Assembly: GCA_021396245.1 (NCBI GenBank)
Contig: WNYE01000029.1
Location: 310,001 to 374,000, forward strand
Direction: 5' to 3'
DNA length: 64,000 bases
Source of the DNA: Sporothrix humicola
Taxonomy: Eukaryota > Ascomycota > Sordariomycetes > Ophiostomatales > Ophiostomataceae
Part shown: positions 10,344-21,190 of the stretch, piece by piece
How positions within the stretch are numbered: the stretch's first letter is position 1
Layout of the letters: every line of letters starts with the position of its first letter
The notes under the pieces: model-generated
Databases searched by the model: none
Seen by the model: only the letters and a program-made list of their open reading frames with translations
Told to the model about the DNA's origin: nothing
Position numbers and translations under genes: made by a program

Positions 10344-13300
10344 ATGTCCAAAAAAGAAGGCGACCTGGATCCACTATGGGAGGATCTGGACTGGTATGTC
10401 TTGTCCTTTTCTTTGTTTTGTTCTTTTGTTCTTTTTGTGCCGTCTACCTTCACATTCTTCTGCTTTATATGCTGTTACCATCCCTGTCCTTGTTGCCGAT
10501 ATCGTTGTTGGTTGTGCCGGTGTAATACCATCGCCGTTTTGCACATCGCGATGCAAAGACAGTTGGCCCACTTATTCGACGTCACCAGCTACAACAGACC
10601 ATTCGCCGACATGGGCGCTGCTAACTCTCGTCAGGGCCATTGGCCAGATGCTCATCATGGGCTGGGATGGCACAGAGGTCACCCCGCAGATCCGCCATCT
10701 CATTGAGGAGCACCACCTCGGCTCCGTCCTTCTCACAGCAAAGAACCTGAAGTGTGAGTGCCCTCGACAGTGACAGCTACACTTACACACCCTCCACCTT
10801 GCTAACACAGCCAGCCGCCCATGAAACGGCCAAGCTCGTCCAGGAGCTGCAGACGATCGCCCGCAACGCCGGCCACCCCTACCCGCTCCTCATCGCCCTC
10901 GACCAGGAAAATGGCGGCGTCAACAGCCTCTTCGACGAGGACTACATCTGCCAGTTCCCCAGCGCCATGGGCATCGCCGCCGCCGGCAGCGCCGACCTCG
11001 CCTACTCCATCGCCAAGGCCACGGCCACCGAAGTCTCCGCCTGCGGCGTCAACATGATCCTCGGCCCCGTTCTTGATGTTCTCACAAACGCCCGCTACCA
11101 GCCGCTCGGCGTCCGCGCCACGAGCGACGACCCCCAAGAAGTCTCCCAGTACGGCATCGCCGCCATGAAGGGTTACAAGGACGCAGGCCTGGCCACGTGC
11201 GGCAAGCATTTCCCCTCCTACGGCAACCTCGACTTTCTCGGCTCAAGTCTCGACATCCCCATCATTACACAAACCCTCGAGGAGCTGAGCCTCAGCGCCA
11301 TCGTGCCCTTCCGCAACGCCATTACGAGTGGCCGTCTCGACGCCATGTTCGTCGGCGGCTGCGGCATTGCGAATCCCTCCATGAACGTCAGCCATGCCTG
11401 CTTGTCGGACCAGGTCGTCGACGATCTGCTGCGCAACGAGCTCGGTTTCCGAGGCGTGGCTTTCTCAGAATGTCTGGAGATGGAGGCCCTGAGCCACGAG
11501 ATTGGCGTCAAGGGCGGCACCGTCATGGCCGTTGAGGCCGGTTGTGATATCGTCATGCTCTGTCGCGCGTACGACGTCCAGCTCGAGGCCATTGCTGGTC
11601 TCAAGCTCGGATACGCCAACGGCATCTTGACGCGCGACCGTATCTTCACGTCACTGCGCCGTGTGCTAAACCTAAAAAATGGCTGCACATCCTGGGCCAA
11701 GGCCCTCAACCCTCCAGGCCTCTCTTTACTCTCCAAAATCCACCCTTCACATCTCGCCCTATCACGCAAAGCCTACGACGACTCGATTACCGTTATGCGC
11801 GACCGCGACCGCCTCCTCCCTCTTTCGCGCTCCATGCACCAGCATGAAGAGCTGCTGCTCTTAACACCCCTTGTCAAGCCGCTACCCGCTTCGTCCGCTA
11901 CAAAAACGCTAGAGAACAAGCAGTTTGGCTCGTCCTCCGCATCTTCACAATCCATCCACGACAAGTGGCTGCACCGCGACCGTGGTGCCATCATGAGCGG
12001 CGAGGGCGTTTTCCGTGGGCTTGGCCGTTCGCTAGCCCGTGCGCGCCACGGAAAGCTGCTTCACACGTCTTATACCGCCAACGGTGTCCGGCCTGTCCAC
12101 GAGAATTTGATACACCGCGCCTCGACTATTATTATCGTCACGGCCGACGCAAACCGCAATTTGTATCAGGCCGGCTTCACCAAGCACGTGTCCATGATGT
12201 GCTCCATGCTTCGTGCCAGCGGCCAGGCCAAGAATCTGATTGTTGTTGCCGTTAGCTCTCCGTACGACTTTGCCATGGATAAGACCATTGGCACTTATAT
12301 CTGCACATTTGACTTCACCGAGATGGCCATGAGCGCCCTTGTCCGCGCCCTCTTCAACGACTTCAACCCGAGCGGAACACTGCCTGGCACGTTGCGCAAG
12401 AGCAAGAAAGTTTTGAAGTCGCGCCGCAACTGGCTTGTCGAGACCTACAATCGGGACCGCGATGGCCGCGGCCTTGACGAGCTTCTCCAGGCGATTGCAC
12501 GGGCCAGTGGGCCCCACCTGCAGTACCTTCGGAGCGCGACAGCATCCTCATTTGAGCTCAACAACCCCAACATTGAAGAGTCCCATCTCGTCGTGAGCAA
12601 CAGCAGCACACAAGCTCTGTACGGCTTCTGCGCGACGTATTTCATAAAAAACTCGGGCATCGGCATTATTGGCGGCCTTTTTGTCGACCCGGGCAAGCGC
12701 AACGTCTCGGTCGGCCGCTCCCTGCACCGCTGCGCCCTGCGTCTCTTGTCGCAAAAGCCAGGCGTCACAAAACTGCAGCTCGGCTCCTGTTTCCCCGGCG
12801 TGTTCCCCGGTATCCCCGTGGTCGACGACAGTGGCAGCAGCACAGCAGGCAGCACTGGCAATACGCCTAGTGGAGGTGGAGGTAACGCTGTCACTGCGAC
12901 AGGCCCCGGAAGCTCAGGATCGGCTGCCACAAGCACAGCCAGTCTCCGCTCTTGGTTTGCCCGTGGCGGTTGGGAGGTTGCCTTCCCCCGTCGCATCACC
13001 AACCTGGTCATCCCCGATCTAAATCGCTGGTCGCCGCCCGAAGGCCTGACGCGCCACCTCGCCAATGCCGGAATTAGCTTCGACCTGATCCAGGGCCCCG
13101 AGATCGCCGACGGCGTCCTGAGCCACGTGGCCTCGCTGGCCGGGCCCGAGGTCGTCGAGCTGTACCGCTATGCCCTGTCGCAGGGTAACAACAAGACCTG
13201 CGCCGTCGTCCGTGCCAAGGTAGCCGGCGGCAGCAACAAGAACGGAAACGGCGCCGACACCAAGGCCGAGGCCGAAGGAAACAGTGGCGACGCTGCTGCT

Positions 13301-13741
13301 GAAGACACACTCTTGGGTACCGTCATTGTGTGCAGCCCCGGAAGCGCGCTGGCCAACTTTATTCCGCCCCTGCAGCCGCTGCGATCGATGCACGGCCCGG
13401 CGCCCAGTTCAGGTGGTGGTCCCAACGGCCGGTCGGCCAGCCTGAGCACCGAAGACAGCCTGGCGCCATCGGGTCCTAACAGCACGGCCTTTGACGAGAA
13501 CATGGCCACGGGCGGCATAGTCGCGCCCGTCGTGACCAACTCCGGCTCGGCCTCCACACTCTTGCTGCTCCAAGGCCTCGCCATGATGGCCGTCCGCCAG
13601 AACAAGAACCACCGTGCCGTGCGCAGCGTGCTGAGCTGGGTGGCTGACGAGGCGTACGAGCCGCTGCTGGCGATGCAGTTTGAGGTGCTGCAGGCATTTG
13701 ACGAACTGACCAACACCATTGAGAATGTGAGTGTTCTTTAG
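10344..13741 (+). CDS. nag3: GH3 beta-N-acetylglucosaminidase with C-terminal acetyltransferase-like domains
   Basis: A predicted intracellular enzyme releasing GlcNAc from chito-oligomers. Exons are 10344-10393, 10635-10753 and 10815-13741, about 1031 aa as drawn. The second acceptor is CCAG at 10811-10814, chosen because it gives NLKSAHETAKL. Residues about 17-330 are the GH3 barrel: GQMLIMGWDG, ALDQENGGVN, KHFPSYGNLDF (187 onward) and AFSECLEMEAL. The usual GH3 nucleophile Asp position holds Glu (about 275). A linker region to about 590 is followed by two GNAT-like segments, VDPGKRNVSVGRSLHRCALRLL and GLAMMAVRQNKNHRAVRSVLSW, broken by Gly/Ser-rich inserts. No signal peptide is seen. The 3' end is uncertain: a GTGAGT at 13726 spliced to 13914 would replace VSVL with WSDLGSA and end at 13937. 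Context supports a role in chitin-derived GlcNAc supply. Confidence 0.88.
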
Positions 13742-16367
13742 GTTCTTCTTTTTCTTCTCTCTTTCCTTTTCAGTCCGAGGGTTATCCACATTTCCTTGAG
13801 CGTCTTTCTTTCTTTCTGCTCCGTTTTCTTCACTATTTCCTATCATCTTCCGGTTCGAGTCCCCTCCCCCCTATCATCCGTTTCGATGACGCACCTGCTA
13901 ATAACCCAAATAGTGGTCAGATCTAGGCTCCGCATGATGAAGATGAAGATGAAGAATGAAGATGGAAAATGATTCGCTAGATATTTTGGATGTTGCCCCA
14001 TTTACCCCTTTTACGCTGTTTACGACCCTTGTTTTTGTTTCTTTCAGGATGTTCTGGCTTTCACGGATGGAAAATGCTTTCTGCTTTTGGAGTGATTTTT
14101 ATATACTTTCCTTTTGGTTCTGTTTCTTGAATACATTTTGGGTTTCCTGCTATTTTTGTCTCGTTATTTTTATGATTCTACGACTTCAGCCTATTTACCG
14201 ACAACATCCTCCGTACGGCCCGTAATCATAACTAATACCAAGACTGTCTTATTCTGTGCCCAGCCAACGCCGAGTTTGTGTCTGTATGAGTGTTCTTGGA
14301 GAGAGAGCACAAGACTGACAAGATCGTATGGTGTCCACAAGATACATACAGTCATACTGAAGCTTGGCTGGAGTTCGTTCCTTAAATGACGTGTCGTGGC
14401 AGCAATCTTGGTTCCTGTCTTTGCCTTGTGCTACAGCGGCTTTTGTATCTTGTATCTTTTGTATCTTTTGTATCACAAGCCAGAAGCCTTGGTTATGCTG
14501 TATTAATTCTGCTCGTCCCTTCAAGTACGCAGAACATGGCAGACATGTCCGTCTCATTAGCATCTGCCATCTTCTTCTCTTCTCGTCTCCTTTTTGGCGA
14601 CTTGTATCGGCCGGCTCGTTAGCGCTGTAACTAATCGTTGTAACGGACATGTGTGTAGTGGTGGGCCGCTGTGGACAAAACTGTCTCAACTGTCACATTT
14701 GCTCCTTCCTTTATCTTTTCCCCCTTCTTCTTTGCTCTTTCCTTTTCTGCACCGTGAAATTGGGGTCGCTCTTCGCTCTTTCCCTTATCATCTCCTTCCC
14801 ACGCGCCATTCTTCATTGGGGGCAACCGCCAACGACGAAACCGCGGAAAACGGTCCACTGTAACCAGTGCGCCTGCATTTGCCCACTTTTCCCCAGAAAA
14901 AGAGAAAGATTACCACCCCTGTTTAGTGCCATTTAGCTTTGGGTGACACCCCCGTTTTGCTGGCGTGAGGGACCTAATCTTTTGTCTTTTTCTTTTTCTC
15001 TTTTTTCGTCCCTTCTTTCAGTTCTTTCAGTGGTCGTCGGTATGGCCGCGGTGCCCTAAAACCACTAACGAAAGCCAAGGTCTCACGCTCTTGCCTTCCC
15101 TATCGTGCGCAGCACCCGCTCCTCCTCCACCTTCCCAATTCTCCCATCAGGTCCTTTCCCCTCTTTGTTAAGGCGGCCGCTCTTGCTCTCATTTTCTGGT
15201 TCCCGTCTTGCTTCGTGACCTCGCCTCTCACATACACGCGCCTTGGCCTAGCTCTTTCCTCTGAACCTCTTTACACCCTCACTCCTTCCTAGACGACCAA
15301 CCAACCAGGACGATTGCTCTCCGCTTTCTCTTTCCTTATTCTCTCATTCTCTATTCTGTCGAGTCGGACCTTCCCTCCTTTGTTCTTGCATATTTTATTT
15401 GAACTACTCTTGGTCGACAAGGAAAGCGCCGAGAACAGAAGGAGACGACGACGACACACACCACAACAACATTCTCCGCCAACTACCAACGGTCGCCTCT
15501 TTTCTCTCTTCTTCCTCTCCTCTACAAACTCTTTTTCTTATCTTCCGGCAGCATCCTCAAATAACGGCATTTGTTCGCGATAGCCAACAACGAAGCATCT
15601 CTTTGCGACAGACGCTCTTTTCTCGCAAATCACTCTCGCTCACCCTGCGACGATCCCCTCCTTTGTGGCTCACACTCAAAGCTCACTCGCCAGAGCCTTC
15701 TCTCCTCTTTTCTCCTCATTCTGGAAACTCTTTCTCTTCAGCATTTCGTCGCCTTTCCACCCTTCCACACCACTTTCGCCTACAATACCCCCCAAGACGG
15801 ATCGAAGCGACACACGGCAAAAAGCACAGGGTCCTCGCTTTTACCACTGTGCAGTTCGCGCATATCACTGCAAGGCCAATCCAATCCTTTACGAATCAGC
15901 GAGGTCCAGATAACAGGGAAATTGTGGCAAAGCGACGTTGAGCGACACTGAGCGACAGTGAGCGACACGAGGCTTGGAACCCAGCCACAACGCACATCCG
16001 GCCGATTGGCAGAAATCCAAAAGGACAGGAGACAGATACAGACACGAGGCGCGGGAACGAGGACACAGGCCGTTCAAAGGGACCAATTTGTCGTCCCTTG
16101 CCGCCTCTCGCCAGCCGCCTTTTCTCATTCTAGCTGTGCTTCTCCTTGCTCTCTTTTCTTCCCGCGAACTGAACCCTACAATCTCACCAGTCTCGCCCTC
16201 CACTTTCTGGCTGTTTCTCGGTTTCTCCGCCTTTGCGCCGCATCGGACCTCCTTCTTCCTCCATCTTTCGAGAAATCGCGATTGCGACCACGACTACAAC
16301 CACGACCGCAATCACAGCACACGGCAAGCTTCTTCCCCCATCTCCCGGCTCTGTCCACGATGCGACA
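13742..16367. promoter_or_regulatory. Long upstream region of ron1
   Basis: About 2.6 kb of non-coding DNA, CT-rich on the plus strand from about 14680 onward, as in long fungal leaders. It contains a short GTATCTTTT tandem run near 14445-14475 and a 10-bp tandem repeat at 15931-15970. It may also hold the last small exon of nag3 (13914-13937). No other gene seen. Confidence 0.45.
15931..15970. repeat. 10-bp tandem repeat (four units) in the ron1 leader
   Basis: Four direct units of AGCGACRNTG-like sequence in register. It lies about 400 bases upstream of the ron1 start codon and is probably within transcribed leader or proximal promoter. Confidence 0.85.
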
Positions 16368-18379
16368 ATGGCCGGCTACAATTCCATGTCCACACTCTCC
16401 GTCACGGCCGGCCAAAACCCCGACGCGCTCGGCCTCGGCGTCAATGTCAACCACCCAAATCCCGACGGCGGCCTGAACCTGGACGCCTTTAACCAAGACA
16501 TTGCCTTTGACGAGACTCTCCTCGACAACGTCAATGGCCTGCCATTGCCTTTTACGCCCTCCTACGATTTCGAGACCTTCTCCACTACCTTTGAAGATCC
16601 CTTCCCATACTCCGTCGCAGCAACCGGCCGGCCCTATGAGCTGACACCGCACAACCCCGAAGGCTTTCTACAGTCCGCATCACCACAGGATGAAGGCGTC
16701 GACAACAAGCTTCTCGGCTTTGGCGCGCCCGTCATCAAGGCCGCCGTGGTCGACGAGGCCGGCCAGTTTTCCGAGCCGGCCATGGCCGCCGAGCTCTTTG
16801 GCATGTTCTTCTTGGCCGAAGATGTGTACTCGGCCGAAAACACAGGCCGGCCCCTCGAACTGACATGCTATCGCCGTAATCTGTGGTGGTGTTCCGGCCA
16901 GATTACTCTGCCACGCCAGGTCACACACATCGTCACAGAGCAGGGGCGGCACGTGGCTGTGCTCGAGCTTGCAGCATCTATTTCGGCTGTGGAGAGTATC
17001 GAAGGCAAGACAACAGAAATCATCTCCATTCCCTGGAAGAGCACCGCTGCCAACAGCGCCGCCAACAACGGCAACAACGCACAAAACGATGACTCCAAGG
17101 CCGCTGGCACGCCGCCCAATGTGCCAATCGATCTGGCCCACGGCCAGGAACTCGACAACGGCCGCGTTTCCGTTCCTGTTTCCTGGAAGCGGCTACAGTT
17201 CAAGCACGCGACTGCCAACAACGGCCGCCGCAAGGGCCAGCAGCAGCACTACGTTGTCCAGATCAACTTGCTCGGTCGCATCCAGCCCGAGGCCGACGCA
17301 GCAGCTGGCGGCGACAACAACAAGAACGAAGACGGCGAGTGGGTCAAGATCGCCGAGATCCAGTCGGGCCCCGTCATTGTGCGCGGCCGGAGTCCCCGCA
17401 ACTTTGTCAGCCGCCGCGACGTGCCCTTGACAGGCAGCAGCACGGCTGTTGACAAGAAGCAACAGATCCAGCAGCAGCAGCAACAACAGCAACAACAGCA
17501 GCAGCAGCAACAATTACAACAGCAGCAACACCACTCATTGTCGTCGACTGGAACTCTGGATGCGGCAATGCACCAGGGACAGCACAGAAGCAACAGCAGC
17601 GGCATCGATATGGCACAGAACTTCCAGCGGTACAATCTGCTCGGGAACATGCAGCAACAAAACGACTGGTCCCAGCAGTTCGCCCAAGTCCAGGCCCAGG
17701 CCCAGGCGCAAATCCAAGCCCAACAACAACAACAGCAGCAACAACAACAGAGCCCACACCCCGCCAAGAAAATGGCACTCTCCCCAAGCCAAACCCGGCC
17801 GCCAGTACCGGCGTGGGACAGCAACACGACGCCTTCAAGGCAAGGAAAGTCGGCGCAGCAGCAACAGCAGCAACAGCAGCTCCAGCTACAACAGCAGCAG
17901 CAACAAAGCCAGATGCAACGGTCCAACAGTGCCGCTGTCCCACTCAACCTCTCCCTCTCCGAAGATGAACGCAGCCCGCCCAACCGGATCGGAACCGAAC
18001 CCCCCTCCAACAGCCCTCCCTTTGCCAACCTCGGCGGCAGTAGTGGTGGCGGGACAACAACAATCGCCCTACCGGCTGTATCCGCTTCTACTGCTTCGGC
18101 CGCGCCCGGAAGCAGTTCTGCCGGCGCAGCTACAGCACAGAGCGACTCGTTTGAGAACGGCGAGCTCCTCTACGAGTACTTCCCGTTGAGTTTGGATGAT
18201 TGGTAAGTCGTCGTACACCAAGTACTTTATTGTATTAAGCCCCGCGCTAACCAACCTGCAGGATGCCGCCTGTCGACGCCATTTACCGGCCACACGTTGT
18301 GCACCATACAGTTGTCCCTCCAGAAGTGAAAGCACAGCAAGTACGCAGCAAGACGAAGCGATATTTCGCTGCAGAGTGA
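16368..18379 (+). CDS. ron1: NDT80/PhoG-like transcription factor, regulator of GlcNAc catabolism
   Basis: A p53-like Ndt80-family DNA-binding activator; its Trichoderma counterpart RON1 switches on the GlcNAc genes. Two exons (16368-18202, 18262-18379; 59-nt intron with CTAAC) give 650 aa. The Ndt80 domain spans about 120-365 (EPAMAAELFGMFFLAEDVY, TCYRRNLWWCSGQITLPR, VSVPVSWKRLQFKHAT, SGPVIVRGRSPRNF). Then come polyglutamine tracts (about 365-390, 440-465 and 500-530). The spliced end reads LDDWMPPVDAIYRPHVVHH and RSKTKRYFAAE, a conserved tail of this clade that confirms the intron. The start chosen is MAGYNSMSTLS; an in-frame upstream ATG at 16233 would add a Thr-rich leader and is less likely. 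It sits centrally in the cluster. Confidence 0.92.
17459..17526 (+). repeat. CAG/CAA polyglutamine tract in ron1
   Basis: A near-continuous run of glutamine codons, mixed CAG and CAA, with similar shorter tracts near 17722-17750 and 17857-17908. These are likely length-variable between strains. Confidence 0.9.
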
Positions 18380-19180
18380 GGGATGAAGACGTTGCATCTT
18401 TGGAATCTTTGGTGTTTCACTTTTTGTTTGCGCATCTTGCTAAGACTTGTACAATTATGTTTCTGGATATCCCGAGGATTAACAACAAATTTTGAATTAT
18501 TTACTTTTTTTAAATCCCTTTTATCCCCCAAGAGAGACAGAATGGTTTTGTTTGGATGGTTGTTGAATCGATTGTGGGTGAACAAGCCCATGAAGGGCGC
18601 TATATACCTATTCTGCAAAAGGGATTGCTTTCGTCTTGTTTTCTGCGAGCCTCAGTTTCAATGGGTTTTACTATGGGAAAGTTTTTTTGTGTTCTCCTTT
18701 GCATGTCATGAATCTCTATGAATAAAATTTGATTTCGTTTCATTTGACAATTGTCTGCAACGCTGGCTTGTTTATTGCTTTTGAGATAAAAATAACGAGA
18801 AGCCAAGGCTATGAATGACCTGCCCGAGTGAGGCCGTTCCCATGTTGACATGTTCTCACTGCCGACCATAATGGATGCAAATGTGAAAGGTAAGAACAGA
18901 AAATTAAAAGCTAAGCCGCCATAGAAGAAAGAAGAGAAGGAAAACAAATAAATATATGTACTGAAGTCCATGACGGACGGAGAGTGAAAAAAAAGAATAT
19001 TAAAAACCATGCAACGCCATGTCGGACTCTGAATTCTATTTACGAGAGAAGGATGTGGGTGGAAAGGAGAAAAAGTAGAAGAGGAAAGAAAAAGAAAATT
19101 CGTTATTTTTAGGGCGGGTATAAAGAATATGTGATGACAAAAGCTACTTTTGTCCTTTCTATTATCGTCTCCCCCCCTTC
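18380..19180. other. Convergent intergenic region ron1 / hxk3
   Basis: About 800 bases between two 3' ends, AT-rich, with AATAAA-like strings near 18720 and 18950. No gene seen. Confidence 0.4.
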
Positions 19181-21190
19181 TTATGCACCCAGACAGGCCA
19201 GAGCCACGGCAGCGCCAAGCAGCGAGCTCTCCTGGGCCGGGACGAGGTCAATCGACGAGCCGGCCGACGCCGACGCCGACGAAGCCGCCAGCGAGTTGAT
19301 CACGCCTTGGCACTGCTCCAGGTAGTCCGGGTAGCGCTCAATGACGGAGCCGTTGAACGCAACGACGGTGCGGGCCTGCACAATGGCGAGCTCCGACTGG
19401 GCGTTCTTGGCGTGCGCGGCGGTTGTCTCGGCAGCGTCGATGAACTCCTGCTCGGTCTCGGCCTTCAATGCCCACAAGGCGTAGACCGAGGCGCCGACAA
19501 TGGCAGCCGAGCGCTGGGCAATCAGCGAGGCCAGCGTGCACACGGCCAGGATGTCCGAGTGCGCGGCCGGGAGGCCCGAGGCTGTGGGGTGGTGCTTGTG
19601 GAAGAAGGCCGTGGCCATCTCGAGCTTGGGGGACTTGTCACTGGGGTTGTTAGTGTTCTGTTCTTATCTTCGTCTTTTTTATTTATTTAAGGGAGGATGG
19701 AGGGGTACTTACGTTCCCATCACCGATAGAGTCTCGGTGTCGAGGGCGTAGGGCGTCAGAAGCGACGGAGGAACAACACCGCCAAAGAGGCCGGCAGTCT
19801 TGACAGCCTCAAGGAGGGCAAAGCGGGTGACCTCGCCTAGGTAGTAGCCCGAGACCATGTGCTCGAGCGGCTGGAACTCGGGCTTCGGGTGGTCTGCGTT
19901 CAGAAGGGCGTCCCAGCGAGTCACGGGCAGAATGCCGTGGCCAAACATGCCGAGCTCCGTGTTGATAATAACGTGGCTGGCCTCGTCGAACCACGACGCC
20001 GGGCGGGCACCAAACTTGGCACGGCCGACGGTGGGGACGGGCAGGTGGACGGCAATGTTGACACCCGTACCCAGGATCAGGCCGAAGCGGGTGGACGCAT
20101 GGACGTACGCCTCGGACAGCAGGGCAGCGGCAGAATCGTTGACAATGGCGGCCAGCTCGACGTGCAGACCGCGGGCCAGGCAGGCCCGCTGGATGATATC
20201 ACCAAGATCCTGGCCCAGAAGCGGCTCGGCGGCGCGGAAGCCCTTGCCCATGCCCTGGAGCATGCCGCCGCGGAGAGACGTCTGCTCAATGGGGAAGCTC
20301 CAAGCCAGGCCCATGGGGAGGGGGTAGTTCGAAGAAGAGTCCTTTGAAGAACCCTCAGCCTTGTTGATCGTCTCGAGGATCCGGGCAGCCATCCAGTCGA
20401 AAAAGTCCATGCCCTCCAGTTTCTTGAGTTCCGGCGTGATCTTGAAGGACGCCTTGCTCAGGATGACCATGTTCTCGATGTTCTCAATGACCTCGTCGTC
20501 CGACGTCTTGCCGCGGAGCTCAATGAGAGCCACACGCAGCGTCGAGCCGCCAACATCAAGAGACAGGTAGCGGCCCTGCTCGCGGCCGTTGGGCAGCTGG
20601 TGGTTGTACGAGGGCAGCATACAGGCGGCATTGTTCATCAGGCGGTCACGGAACTGGACCTGGAGGCCTGTGGCGAAGTCCTCGAGGTTCTTGCCCTGGA
20701 CGGGCTGCAACAGCGTCCGCTCGGCATCCTGGAGGAACGACTCTATTGATGTTGTGACCGAAGAACTCTTGGCCTTCTTAAGAGAGAGGCGAGGCTGCTG
20801 GTCCGGCGAGGATGGCGGTGAGATGGTAGCTGGCGATGCTGGGGATGTGGGCAGCGAGGCCGGCGACGAAGATGGTGTGGAGAGAGAGGATGTGACGGTG
20901 ACCGTGGCGGTCGTCTTTTTTGATAATGATGGCGTGGCGGGGTCTTGTTGTGATGGTGGATGACCCTTGGCCTTGGTTTTTTGTGAGTTTGAAGAGGATG
21001 GAGAAGAAGAAGAAGCAGACTGCCCTGCAGAATCACCGTGTGCGTCGGCGCCGTCGTGTATTGACGCGCTGCTGGGGTTGACCCAGAACGCGAGGATGGC
21101 CTGGATAAAGGACTTGCCCTTCATAAGGGACTTGAGGGCGGCGATGAGGGCACTCCTTAGGGTCGTCATGGTATGTTTGAGCGACGGCAT
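19181..21190 (-). CDS. hxk3: Hexokinase-like N-acetylglucosamine kinase
   Basis: Predicted to phosphorylate GlcNAc to GlcNAc-6-P with ATP, the entry step of the pathway. Exon 1 (21190-19713) and exon 2 (19640-19181), with a 72-nt intron, encode 645 aa. Hexokinase motifs are present: phosphate-1 LSLDVGGSTLRV (about 209-220), sugar-binding AWSFPIEQTSLRG, VNDSAAALLSEAY, adenosine-side GLILGTGVNIAV, and VAFNGSVIERYP near the C-terminus. The glucose-hexokinase sugar-binding segment (usually LGFTFSYP) reads LAWSFPIE, in line with the divergent HXK3 class that uses GlcNAc. Residues about 45-145 are a Ser/Thr/Pro low-complexity insert between a hydrophobic N-terminal 40 and the kinase core; ordinary hexokinases are about 490 aa. 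Assignment as GlcNAc kinase rests on this divergence and the cluster context. Confidence 0.9.

Noticed and set aside
13852..13862. GGTTCGAGTCC, a perfect tRNA B-box-like string
   Set aside because: The flanking bases do not form a T-stem, and no A box, anticodon arm or acceptor stem can be built around it.
16233..16367. In-frame upstream ATG extending ron1 by 45 residues
   Set aside because: The extension is Thr-rich leader-like sequence; the downstream ATG gives the conserved MAGYNSMSTLS start.
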